Assembly: GCA_013399875.1 (NCBI GenBank)
Contig: VXAZ01002480.1
Coordinates: forward strand, 210,419 to 274,418
DNA from: Gymnorhina tibicen
Taxonomy: Eukaryota; Chordata; Aves; Passeriformes; Artamidae
Reading direction: 5' to 3'
DNA length: 64,000 bases
Part shown: piece after piece, positions 47,959 through 58,312 of the stretch
How the letters are laid out: the number at the start of each line of letters is the position of its first letter
Numbering within the stretch: position 1 is the first letter of the stretch
Notes under the pieces: generated by a model
Told to the model about the DNA's origin: nothing
The model's database searches: none
Seen by the model: the letters and a program-made list of their open reading frames with translations, nothing else
Translations under genes and position numbers: made by a program

Positions 47959-48473
47959 AAGCCATTCCCCCTTGTCCTGTCACTCCAGGCACTTGTAAAT
48001 TCTCTCTCTCCATCCTTCGTGTAGGCCCCCTCCAGGCACCGGAACGCCGCGATAAGGTCGCCACAAAGCTTTTTGTTTTCCATGCTGCCCAATCCCAACT
48101 CTCTCAGCCTTTCCTGATGGGACGGGTGCTCCATCCCTCAAACCATCTCCATGGCTCCTCTGGACTTGCTCCAAAAGGCCGATGTGCTGGCGTCCCCAGG
48201 GCTGAAGGCAGCTCTGCAGGTGGGGTCCCACCTGAGCGGGGCAGAATCCCCCCCTCCCCTGCTGCCCACGCTGGGGGATCACCCCAGCACACGGGGTTCT
48301 GGCTCCCGGCACACACAGCTGGGGCACGGCCAGCCCTCACCCGCCAGCACCCCAGGTCCTTCTCCCAGGGCTGCTCTTGACCTGCTCACACCCCAGCCTG
48401 GACTGATACCAGGGGTTGCCCCAGTCCAGGCATAGCACCAGCACTTGGTCTTGCTAAAGCCCCTGAGAATGTT
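47959..48473 (-). mobile_element. CR1 LINE fragment lacking the 3' terminus
   Basis: Reads AAGCCATTCCCCCTTGTCCT, GTAGGCCCCCTCCAGGCACC, CTCTCAGCCTTTCCTGATGG, TCTGCAGGTGGGGTCCCACC and, at the far end, CCAGGTCCTTCTCCCAGGGC and CACTTGGTCTTGCTAAAGCC. This is the reverse complement of the CR1 stretch from the end of ORF2 into the 3' UTR. The usual terminal GGTTGGAAGGG/ATTCTATG block is missing, so the copy was broken after insertion. It lies directly next to the presumed LRRC27 start. Confidence 0.92.
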
Positions 48474-51400
48474 GAGCTGGAACATGCTTGTGACTTCGGT
48501 TTTCATGGCTTGCTGAACTGGAATGTCTCGTGGATGGCTAATGAAAAGCATCTCTCAGAAATAACTCTCAGTGCCAGCAGACCACATCAGAAATGTCATG
48601 GCAAGGGACAGCCCTTGAGCCAGTAGACCACAGCTGTTACACCAGCAGCACTTTCATGGTTCCTGAGATGCTGTTTCCCAAGTTTTCATTTAAAATTGGT
48701 GCTGTTTTCTCTCACAGCATGTTTTGAAATGGATACGTCAGTTATTGTGCTCCTCACAGAATGTGTGCGAGGAGGCAATCATTATTTCAAAGAGCCTGGA
48801 AGTTGTAAAAGGATTACAATGGAAGGGTATCATTTAAGAACAGTTTTCCAAAGGCAAAGAATAGTTCTCAAAGAATATTTCTTTGAAAAATCAGAAAGAA
48901 TTTGCTCTCAAATAAAAAGATAGAACACTTATACAAGACAGTAATTTTAGCTTTGTTTAGGGATAGGTTTGTGTTTAAATACACTGTGAATCTCTGAGCT
49001 ATCAGCTTTCCTCCTTCCTTTCTCCTGCCTTTACATTCTGTAGGAAAAGTATGAAAGATGCCATTAAACAGCTTCAGTCAGTTGTCATTTCTTTCTCATT
49101 CTCCACTAATATTTGGACAATGAAATCCAGAGCACAGAGTCAGAGACTTTTCCCAGTAAATTTTCAAGATGTAATATAGGAACAGGATTGGGATATAAGG
49201 ATAAGGATGTCCTCATGCCAGAGGGGGGTTTTGTTCCACTCCATCTCCCAATTCCTTTCCTTGTGCAGAGGCAGACAGTGCAACACAGGGTTTGTTCAAT
49301 TTATTCTTCATTGAGCAGCATACTAAGTGGTTTTACCTTCCTAAAGAGGAGTCAGATAAGGAGACAAATAAAAGATCTTGTAAGTTGGTTTGGTTTTTTT
49401 TTTTAGTGCTGCATTATTTCTGTAGCAGAATTATATTCATTTTAATTTTCTGCTTCAAGAACTTGAAAAGTGGCTCCCTTTCTGTTCATTGGGCACTCGT
49501 GTCTGACACCAATTTTAAACCCAGTGAGGAACGTACAGTGAAAGATGTTGATCCCCTCGGCAACACCTGCATGTCGGGAGTCTCAGCACAGGTCACTCAT
49601 CTCAGTGACACAACTAAAGTCACCTGAGGAAAATGACCAGTCATCATTAATGACCAGTCCTGCAGGAGGGAAAAAGGAAAATCCAAAACCTGCTCTACAG
49701 TGGTCCAGTGTAGGAAAGGGAAATGGAGAGAAAATTCTGCCTTCTTACATATCCTGGTCTCCAGGGAAACAGAGAACCACTTTGTGTTTGAAATGAGGGA
49801 GTTTAAATAAAAGCTGACTTTCACAGTAATTTATTCCTCAAACATCTTTGGCTGTAGCTCTAACTGCACCTCTAAGGGGCAAACGTGCAATTTGGGTGGC
49901 CAAAGGGGTCATTGAGAACAGGCTGTCCTTGAAAACACTGAGAGTTCATTACTCCTTTCTTTCAGTTTTTCCTCTTTGTTTTCCAGTCTTGTTTTTGTGT
50001 TTTATATTTTACGAAGAGACAACCAGGCATTTTACCAGTGGAAGTCCTGGGGATACTCTATGCATGTCTGTCAGTCCTGGCAACTGTGAACGTACAGCAG
50101 ATTGGATGGTTTGCTTCAATCACAGAAGACAAATAAGCTGCGAGAAGGTTCTGTTCCTTCCAGGGAAAGCAGGAGCAAACCCTTCGGGAAAGCAGACCCG
50201 CTGTGGAGAGCAGCGTGCAGTGCCCCAGCCCGGCCTGCCCGAGGGCAGCGCCCTGTGCCAGGTGCTGCAGGGGCTCCGGGCTGGGAGCTGCTCTCCCCGG
50301 CGGGGCCGGGTCCGCGCCCGGAGCGCCCCAAGGCCCGCGGTGCTGGAAGTCGCTGGCCGGGAGAGCGTGGCCGCTGAGCATCCCGCAGGTCAGGGGCAGC
50401 CCTGGCACCGCGGGCTTTCACCCGGCTGAGAGCAGAGCCTGGCAAAGGGCGCAGCCACCGCTCGGACCTCTGCAACTCGGACCGTCCACGTTTACTTTTG
50501 TGTAGTCACTCTTTTCCCACAGATTTAAAGAGGTTAGAGCTTTCTTTCACTTCTCCAGCCATGAAATCATCTCCAGCCTTTCAGAATTGCGTGTGCTAAG
50601 CCAAACTCACTCTCTGTCTGGTCAGAACCACCATCAAAATCCACTGACATTCAATGGGCAAAGTCAGTGTGCATTCATTTAACTGGGAGACATGATAAAG
50701 CCAAATAAATTCTTTATTAAATTCCTGGATTAGTATTTTAATCAAAGTATTTGTATCAGTTATTATTTCATCCCACTTTTCTCAAATGCCTCAGTTCTGC
50801 AAGTGAATGAGTCTTCTCTGAAGAATGACTGATCGTTCTCATTCCCAGGCATCGTGAGCTGCGTATTTTACATCGTGTCAAAATTAGTATGAGGGCAACT
50901 GAAGATAATATTTAAACTTGTACTGTTAATCTCACATTTCAATTAAGCAGCATGAATCCTAGAGTTTACCTCATTATGCTGTACCCTACTGGGAGCTATT
51001 ACAGTTCCCATTCTGTCGTGTTTCTGGTGGCACAGAATGATGACAATTTTCTCCTTTCATTTCTGTAAATCAGGATCAGGCTCCCTGGTACCAGCGAAGT
51101 TATCCTGAACAAAACCAGTGTAAATAGAAATAGAACTGCCTGAAGCAGCATTATGTTCTTCATGGTTATCTGGTCTCAGGGAGCTGATGAAGCAGTTTCT
51201 AAACAAAAATACCAGCAATTATCACAAAACTGCAAAGGAGGCAAATATTGTGAGAAACTCCTAATTTGGGCATAGAAACCAGGGGGGCAAGATACCATGA
51301 TATTAAATTCCTTAAAAAGCCCTATCCTGAATATAATGACTGTAATTGCAACATGTTTAAGATGATGAAAGGAATATTACTGTGATTCCCAAAATTCACA

Positions 51401-51649
51401 TGCCTTCTTCATCGAGAAGAAAGCCTACAGAGAAAAGCCTGTTTATTTTTAAAAGTTCCCCTAACAGAACACATAATTCTTTCAATAAACATTACATAAG
51501 AGGGAAATTTCACATATTTTCCTATCATTAGTTTTTCTGTAAATACTGCCAGTTCTATTTTTAAAGATGCTAATAGTAATGACTCTGAGCCAGCTTTTCA
51601 AAGTCTTTTAACAGCACCACGGTAAACTAAATCCTGTTAGAAGACAGGG
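48474..51649. other. LRRC27 5' region or intron, no exon recognised
   Basis: Mostly AT-rich, with a CpG-rich patch at about 50215-50465. A frame of 75 codons at 48696-48923 follows a TTCTCTCACAG acceptor-like string but does not resemble the LRRC27 N-terminus. The expected LRRC27 exon encoding its N-terminal ILDLS-type leader was searched for and not found. Confidence 0.4.
50215..50465. promoter_or_regulatory. CpG-rich patch, possible regulatory island
   Basis: Isolated GC- and CpG-rich block (CCCCGGCGGGGCCGGGTCCG, GGCCGGGAGAGCGTGGCCGC) within AT-rich DNA, 2.6 kb right of the presumed divergent promoter. It could be an alternative LRRC27 start or simply biased gene conversion. Confidence 0.35.
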
Positions 51650-52645
51650 ATTTGATGGAGGGACCGCTCAGTGGATATGGAATTGGCTGGATGGTCGCAC
51701 ACAGAGAGCTGTGATCAAGGCCTCTATGTCCAAGTGGAACCCAGTGAGGAGTGGCATCCTCAGGGGCTGGGGCCGGCACTGTGTGATGTCTGAGACATGG
51801 CCAGTGGGACTGACGGTGACACTGAGCTCTGTGGGGGGAAGGGATGGGGCATCCAGAGGGACCTGGACAGGCTGGAGAGGTGGCACTGTGTGAACCTCAT
51901 GAAGTTCAACAAGGCCAAGCACAAAGCACTGCACCTGGGTCAGGGCAATCCCGGGGCCAAACGCAGGCTGATGGTGAGCAGCCCTGGGAAGAAGGACTTG
52001 AGGGTGCTGGACACGCTCCAGACATGTGCCCTGGCAACCCAGAACCCACCATGTGCTGGGCTGGTCCCCCAGCGTGGGCAGCAGGGAATGGGGGGAATTC
52101 TGCCCCTCTGCCCTGCTTAGGTGGGACCCCACCTGCAGAGCTGCCTCCAGCCCTGGGGCCAACATCAGAAGGACGTGGAGCTGCTGGAGAGAGTCCAGTG
52201 AAGGCCATGGAGCTGCTCCAGGGCTGGAGCCCCTCTGCTCTGGAGCCAGGCTGGGAGAGCTGGGGGTGCTCACCTGGAGAGGAGAAGGTTCCAGGGAGAG
52301 CTCAGAGCCCCTTGCAGGGCCTAAAGGGGCTCCAGGAGAGCTGGAGAGGGACTGGGGACAAGGGACAGAGGGACAGGACACAGGGAATGGCTTCCCACTG
52401 CCAGAGGGCAGGGCTGGATGGGATATTGGGAAGGAATTGTTCCCTGGGAGGGTGGGCAGGCCCTGGCACAGGGTGCCCAGAGCAGCTGTGGCTGCCCCTG
52501 GATCCCTGGCAGTGCCCAAGGCCAGGCTGGACACTGGGGCTGGGAGCAGCCTGGGACAGTGGGAGGTGTCCCTGCCCTGGCAGGGGTGGGACTGGGTGGG
52601 CTTTAAGGTCCCTTCCCACCCAAACCATCCCCTGGTTCTGTGATC
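51650..52645 (+). mobile_element. CR1 LINE, about 1 kb, with dead reverse-transcriptase remnant
   Basis: This is the longest CR1 copy in the window. It starts within the ORF2 reverse transcriptase (GCTCAGTGGATATGGAATTG, then a WLAGRT-like stretch with frame breaks). It continues through the ORF2 C-terminal region, read as RDLDRLERWHCVNLMKFNKA then KHKALHLGQGNP. It then passes through the 3' UTR to CCTTCCCACCCAAACCATCC and a decayed tail, GGTTCTGTGAT. The catalytic ADD-T site is now DGDT near 51805-51816, and the preceding segment is shortened and out of frame, so it cannot encode an active enzyme. The frames of about 350 codons on both strands here are CR1-derived or chance. Confidence 0.93.
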
Positions 52646-54530
52646 CCCTGCAGTGGCCCACAGGAAGCGGGAGCAGCGCTCACGCCGCGTTGAAGTCAAG
52701 GCTTGACCATTCTGGCAGGGGCAGGCTTGCACCTTTCAGAGCAGTTCAAGGCCTCTGCCGATCCTCCAGGTGCCAGCAGCAGTTCCAGGGGCATTACAGG
52801 GCCTTTACCAGCAGGTGCGTGAAACCCAAGTGTGATAAAAATGCTGCCTCCCTCCCTGCCAAACTCCCGCCTCCCACGCTGGTGAGGTAAGTGCAGCTAC
52901 TCCAGTTGCTTGTTTTGGTTTAGCCTTTTACAGTATCAAATATATATCCTGCTTAATTTTCTCTATGCTGTAATGCTTTCTCTTGCCTAATCCTGTGAAA
53001 GAGTGATTTTATTTCTGGTACTATTTGAGCAATTCAGCCCTTTAATTTTTTGGTGACTTCTGCCTCCTTTAAGTTCTTGTTGCTGTTGTTTTTCTTTTCA
53101 TTCACGACTGTTTGCTTTTCTCCTTGTGTCATTCATTTATTTAGATTAACCAAATGTTTTACTAAGAAATTAAGAACATATGCTGCTATAGTTTAATAAG
53201 ATGCATTCTGAGAATTCAGCCATTTAGTTCTGGCTGCTGCTTTGGGACTGGAGCTTGTGACTCTGGCTTGCTGAAAGTCAAATGAAGCTAGGGAGGGATG
53301 TATTTATTGACTTTTGATCCACTATTTCTTTCTGCCTTACTGGGATAAAATCTTCTTAGACAGTGTCACGTTAAAGGAATGGTATCGTGTTACTGTGCTG
53401 GTGCCGCAGAGAACTCAGGCTTCAGTGAGGAGGGTGAACTGGACAGCTAGATTTGAGAAAGGAACACTGAAAGTCCTGATTTACCTAAGTTATGGATCTT
53501 TCCCGATCCACTTTCTCTTCCCAAAATGTCAGTGAACTTGTTTCTCCATTACTGGTGTGCTATAAAATTCTAAACATAATGCTGAGCTCAAAACTAGCTG
53601 AAATAATCCCTGCTTTAATTAATGGAATGATGTCATTGCTTTCAATCCTAATGTATTTTCTTATGTAACCTTAAATAAAATTACCCTCAAATATTTTTTG
53701 TTTCGTGTAAACAAATACAAAGCAATTCTTCTTCCAGCACTTCCTTACCATTGATCCATTTGTAATTGCCATGAATGTTGCCCTCTGGTTTACAAATACT
53801 GCTTGTAATTAGGATTTAATACCTAAGTAGCCTCAAAGAAAATCTATTCCAGGAAAAGCATGATACAATGACTAGTCATACCTGCTTTTTCTTAAAATCA
53901 GGTACTAGCCTATTTACTAGCAGCTGTCCATTCAAAGGGGAGATGGGTCCGTGCTGAGGAACAGCTGCTTTGCCTCATTCAGTCCAGGTAAGGGGATTTT
54001 TCAAGAGCCTGTGCCCCCAACAAAAAAACCCATCAAAAACCTGTGAAGGTTTAGGCCCATTTCGTTGTGCACTGAAGCCAGCTGTTCCCGTGAAGCAGCA
54101 GCCACTGCAGGACAACACGGTGGGTTCTTTAACAATTCAGAGGTTTCCTGTAAAAGGAAGTTTTCAGGGTCCCACGTGCTCTAATACCCAGCAGGCTCTG
54201 TCTGGGTAGCCCCTGGAGTTCAGGAGCTCCTAAATGAGGGGACTGATCCAGTGAGCCAAGGGAGGAGCACTGGGGCAGCATCCCCGGCCCTGTGAGGTGT
54301 TCAGTTTCCAGCTGTGCGTGCATGGGATCTAACAAGATGTTTACTGTTTGCCCAAAAATTTATTTACTAGGCTATTTTGCCGTGGGATGGCTCTCACACT
54401 TCTGAGTGTGCCCTGTGTGAGGGTGATAACTGTTCCCCATGCCCAGGGGACAGATCTCAAGGAGCAGACAAGCAGGTGTGACCCTGCTTTAAAGTGCCAG
54501 ACTGACTGGCACCCTTGTATTCAGCACTTC
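52646..54530. other. LRRC27 intronic sequence, no feature recognised
   Basis: AT-rich and T-rich on the plus strand. A 73-codon frame at 53314-53535 has no recognisable relation to any family. No exon seen. Confidence 0.45.
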
Positions 54531-54688
54531 ATGGAGTCACAGGATGGTTTGGGGTGGGTGGACATCAAAGCTCCTCCCATCCCACCCCCTGCCCTAGGCA
54601 GGGACACCGTCCACTGCCCAGGTTGCTCCAAGCCCCTGTTCTTGGACACTTCCAGGGATGGGGCAGCCACAGCTTCTCTGGGCAACCT
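54531..54688 (-). mobile_element. CR1 LINE fragment
   Basis: ATGGAGTCACAGGATGGTTT, then GGGACACCGTCCACTGCCCA and GGACACTTCCAGGGATGGGG, ending CTTCTCTGGGCAACCT. It is a short 3' fragment, antisense to LRRC27. Confidence 0.9.
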
Positions 54689-54924
54689 ACAGATTCTTAG
54701 CTATGGTCTGTGTTTCCTGGATTTTACTTTTTTTTAAGAAAAAATCCTTGAATAAATCACTTCTATGTGCTATTGGTGTAGTTGTGCATTCTTTAATGCC
54801 CTTTAGGTGTTCTTCCCACAGAAACATGGAGCCCCTTACAGTGTTCACATGTGACATTTTACATACCAAGGAATACCGGCCCCTTTTTCTGGGTTTAAAA
54901 CATGTTTGTGTTTTTCTCTCTCAG

Positions 54925-55053
54925 AACTGGCATCTGGAAGAAAATGTCCTATCAACAATTCCTGACAATTTATTTCAGAAGCTGCCAGATCTGCTTTGGC
55001 TGGTTCTCCAGTCTAAAAGGATTAAAGCTTCCCCATGCAATTGGTTACCACAT
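54925..55053 (+). pseudogene. LRRC27: LRRC27-like exon block 1 (leucine-rich repeats)
   Basis: A TTTTTCTCTCTCAG acceptor precedes 129 bp (43 codons, phase 0 at both ends), followed by a GTAAGA donor. It reads NWHLEENVLSTIPDNLFQ, then KLPDLLWLVLQSKRIKASP and CNWLPH. This follows the LRRC27 repeat pattern (N.L..IP..FF..LP.L.WLDLR.NRIKALP, from memory) position by position. Several consensus residues are changed: LHL to WHL, the conserved Asn of LxLxxN to Lys, LDL to LVL, and ALP to ASP. The splice sites are good and the frame is open, so this exon alone could still be functional. Taken with blocks 2 and 3 it is more likely part of a decaying gene. A different LRR protein is possible but less likely given the STK32C neighbour. 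Confidence 0.65.
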
Positions 55054-55911
55054 GTAAGATCACTGCTCATGCAGGCAATTTAATAACAATTGTATTTATC
55101 TTCCACTTTCCTGACTGTAATTTCATTGCAACAGTCAAATTTTGAGATGCTTTTTTTTGGTACTGACTTCGGTGCAGGGGAATGGTAGATAAGCTTAATG
55201 TTTGCTGAAGCTCAGATGAACTGAAAGGTCCAGCTGATATTACAGGGTGAATCTCTAAACTCTTTTAACTTCAGAAATGTAAGACCTGTTGCTTTTTCAT
55301 GTGAGATTTGTACCATTTTCATTTGGTGACTATTTTGATGGTGTTGTAGGGGAAGTGGAAATGTGGACCCACAGTTACAAATCTCTGTCTCTCCTCAGTG
55401 ACAGTGACAGCTCTGTCAGAGACAGTTACCCATTAATCTGCTTTTGTTGGTTGTCTGACAAGGTATTTATCACCTGTTGGGAGGATTAATTGCCTGTCCC
55501 TGTTCAGATGAAGTGTGCAAGGAGGAAGGTTCACCACAATGGTGTCATCACCCTGAGAAGTGACACTTGCTCTCACCTTGCTGTGACCACCAAAACTAAC
55601 TTCTCACGTGTTTGTTGATGTCCTTGGACAACTCCTTGCTTCTCACTCCAGAAGTGGAAGACAAGAAGTCCCAATATGTGGTAATTAACTGGAACAAAGA
55701 CATTATTTTTTTACTGTAAGGAAAGAAAAGACTGGCACAGACCAGCTTGCTGGCAGTAGTGGTACTAAAATAAATATTTCTGTGAGAATGTTGAGGAGGA
55801 AAAGGAGGCAGCCCTTGGTCAGTAGATTATCCAAAGTAAAAGAAAGAAAAGCAAAAACCAAACAAAACCCAAACAACAATGTGATGGTGCCTCTGGGGAA
55901 ACCCTTCATGG

Positions 55912-56128
55912 GCATTCTTCCCTGTGAGCATGGGGAAGCCCTGGCACAGGGTGCCCAGAGCAGCTGTGGCTGCCTCTGGATCCCTGGCAGTGCCCAAGGC
56001 CAGGCTGGACAGGGCTTGGAGCAGCCTGGGACAGTGGGAGGTGTCCCTGCCCTGGCAGGGGTGGGATGGTGGAATGGGTGATCTCTACAGTCTCTTCCAA
56101 CCCAAACCTTTCTATTCTATGATTCTGT
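55912..56128 (+). mobile_element. CR1 LINE fragment with intact tail
   Basis: GGCATTCTTCCCTGTGAGCA, GCCCTGGCACAGGGTGCCCA and GGGACAGTGGGAGGTGTCCC, ending CCAACCCAAACCTTTCTATT then CTATGATTCTGT. It is in LRRC27 orientation and well preserved. Confidence 0.95.
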
Positions 56129-56280
56129 CTTGTGACTGAAACAAGGTGCTTAAAGGTATTTTAAGATCTCTTGTTCGTGAATCATTACGTACTCTACTTG
56201 TGATTAGACAAATGCAGCAAATGAAGGTTATGTCTCTAAAAATAGCTGGAAAATATCAAGGTTTTGAAATGCAGCTCTCA

Positions 56281-56302
56281 TGTCCAATTTTTAAATTGGA
56301 CA
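56281..56302. repeat. Perfect inverted repeat, 10-bp arms
   Basis: TGTCCAATTT, spacer TT, then AAATTGGACA. Each arm contains ATTGG/CCAAT. It could be a paired CCAAT-type site, a hairpin or chance. Confidence 0.55.
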
Positions 56303-57820
56303 GGACTGATAGTATTTTGATATGGTTTGTAAGTTGTATGATGGTCATTGTATGAGGGGTTGAAATCCTTTTTGACTGATATTCTTCGTGTGCATCTTCC
56401 TCAAAACTAATGTCAGTTATTAGTCCCTTCATGTGTTGTACTTTATCTTGTTTGTGTTTTTCCACTGACTTCAACCAGCAGCTCAGCTTTTAGGAAATGC
56501 CCATCAGAAATAGCCACTGAATATTCCTTAGTTGCATTTTGTCCTTATTACATGTTGGTTCAAAAGCTGTATTCTAAGCTATTTGGAAATTCTGTGGGTA
56601 TCCTTTCCCTCCTTTTTCTTCTTTAAAAGCCATTGAATTCTCCACTTCAAAATGTGAATGTGAGCACAGTGCTTTCAGGCTTTGACTGAATTGAAATGTC
56701 TTAAAATATTGCCACAAATGTTAATCTGGTGTTGAACAGCTGCCAAAATGTTTGTTTCTCCTTCCTAGAGGTAATGAAATATTATGACTGAAACTACCAA
56801 GCTTCCTTAGTGTTTGTTTTGTTCACTTTTAACAGTAAACAAGTCAAATTGCAATGCTAGGAAATAAAACCAGCCCTTTGTCTAGAGAGTTTCATTTGAG
56901 CTGATCCGCTGCTGGGTGTAAAAGCTGTTTAGAGGAGCGTTATTGAAATGGTAAAATGGCAGCAGTGGAAAATCAGGAAACAGTTAAACCTGGCCTGTGT
57001 CTGGCCTCTGTCCGTGGCTGTGGGTACCGGGGTGCAGTCACCCTCCCTGTGCTGGGGTGAAGCGTGCCCGTACCCCAAGCACGTGGGAGCCCCGAGGAGA
57101 TGCTCCAAACAGGAGCACACATGGCAACCCTGAGCATTTTAAAGCTGAACAACAACTGTTTTCTGAGCCTGGACACATTGGCATTTTTCAGAAGCTTAGG
57201 GTTTGACTAAATGTTAACGGGTTCTCAGATAGATCAAAAAATATTATCTTATATGTGACATGAATGTCTTTTGTGCCTTATGCAAAGCTTCCAGGCTGCT
57301 TCCCAGAACAGGAACACCAGAATTTTTCAAAAAAGGAAGTTGATGAAATTAAATAAAAACAGGGCATATTTCTTTCTAATCTTATTATCAAAAATGGCTG
57401 AGCAGCTTTAGCTCAGATTTAGCCGCAGGAAGGCACTCAGCAACCCAAAGAGCTAAAGCTCAGCAAAATATAAACAACAGCAAATGCTGTGTTTATAATG
57501 GGGACAGTCAGTATCAGACTTTAAAGTGATAAGCAGGATATGCAAAGATCAAATACTAAATATTGGAGCAGTGTATAATGAATGGGCATAAACACAAACT
57601 TCAGACTGTCATGCTGGAAAGCTTTGGGGCGTGTTGTTTTCCAGCACTGATATTAATGATGGAGAAATCTGGATTTGTCTTGTGTGCTTTTCCTACTCCT
57701 TCCTGTTGAAGGAAACAAAGGCAGGAAAAAAAATTAAGGAGGAAGAATATTCTTGTGTTTCTATTTAATTCAGTGAACTTTGCTTTTACAGTTGCTGCTC
57801 TTTTCTGTTTTATTGAGGAG

Positions 57821-57873
57821 GCAATTGAAAACTCTGCTTTTGGAAAGGAATTCTATAAATGAGCTCCTGCAGA
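57821..57873 (+). pseudogene. LRRC27: LRRC27-like exon block 2, splice phase broken
   Basis: One frame reads QLKTLLLERNSINELLQ followed by a GTGAGTG donor. This matches the LRRC27 segment HLKTLLLERNPIKMLP from memory and is the clearest homology of the three blocks. Block 1 ends in phase 0, so this block should begin in phase 0 near 57819, but the bases before it are GG, not AG. The available AG sites (ending at 57817 or 57820) would both put it in a frame that stops within about 15 codons. Against the family the end also appears two residues short (ELLQ where MLPVEL is expected). Either splicing uses a site I have missed or the exon is disabled. Confidence 0.6.
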
Positions 57874-58041
57874 GTGAGTGCTCACTTCTGGTTTGAAGAT
57901 GTCAAAGACTTTTTTGGCTCTCAGTGTTGAATACTGTGGCTAGACCTTAAAATACTTTGATATTCATCTAAAGAATGAGATTAATTTATTGCAAGCGTGT
58001 GTTATGAGAGAGGGGGGAAAATTACTTATGTTATTTATAAC

Positions 58042-58312
58042 GACAGAATCCCAGACTGGTTTGTGTTGAGAGGGACCCCAAAGCCCATCCAGTGCCACCC
58101 CTGCCATGGCAGGGACACCTCCCACTGTCCCAGGCTGCTCCCAGCCCCAGTGTCCAGCCTGGCCTTGGGCACTGCCAGGGATCCAGGGGCAGCCACAGCT
58201 GCTCTGGGCACCCTGTGCCAGGGCCTGCCCACCCTCCCAGGGAACAGTTCCTTCCCAATATCCCATCCAGCCTTGCCCTCTGGCAGTGGGAAGCCATTCC
58301 CATTCTGGTGCC
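58042..58312 (-). mobile_element. CR1 LINE fragment
   Basis: GACAGAATCCCAGACTGGTT then GAGAGGGACCCCAAAGCCCA, CCATGGCAGGGACACCTCCC and CCCAGGGAACAGTTCCTTCC, ending near GAAGCCATTCCCATTC. Antisense to LRRC27 and close in sequence to the copies at 14.2 and 52 kb. Confidence 0.95.

Larger units (their letters stand above)
55054..57820 (+). other. LRRC27: Presumed LRRC27 intron between blocks 1 and 2
   Basis: About 2.8 kb, T-rich on the plus strand, with one CR1 fragment (55912-56128) and one perfect inverted repeat (56281-56302). No further LRR-like block was seen in it. Confidence 0.5.

Noticed and set aside
48696..48923. 75-codon frame as an LRRC27 N-terminal exon
   Set aside because: An acceptor-like string precedes it, but the peptide lacks the LDLS-type repeat start and shows no alignment to the family.
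51668..52890. Open frames of about 350 codons on both strands
   Set aside because: They lie in a 1-kb CR1 element. The sense side is a broken reverse-transcriptase remnant and the antisense frame is chance.
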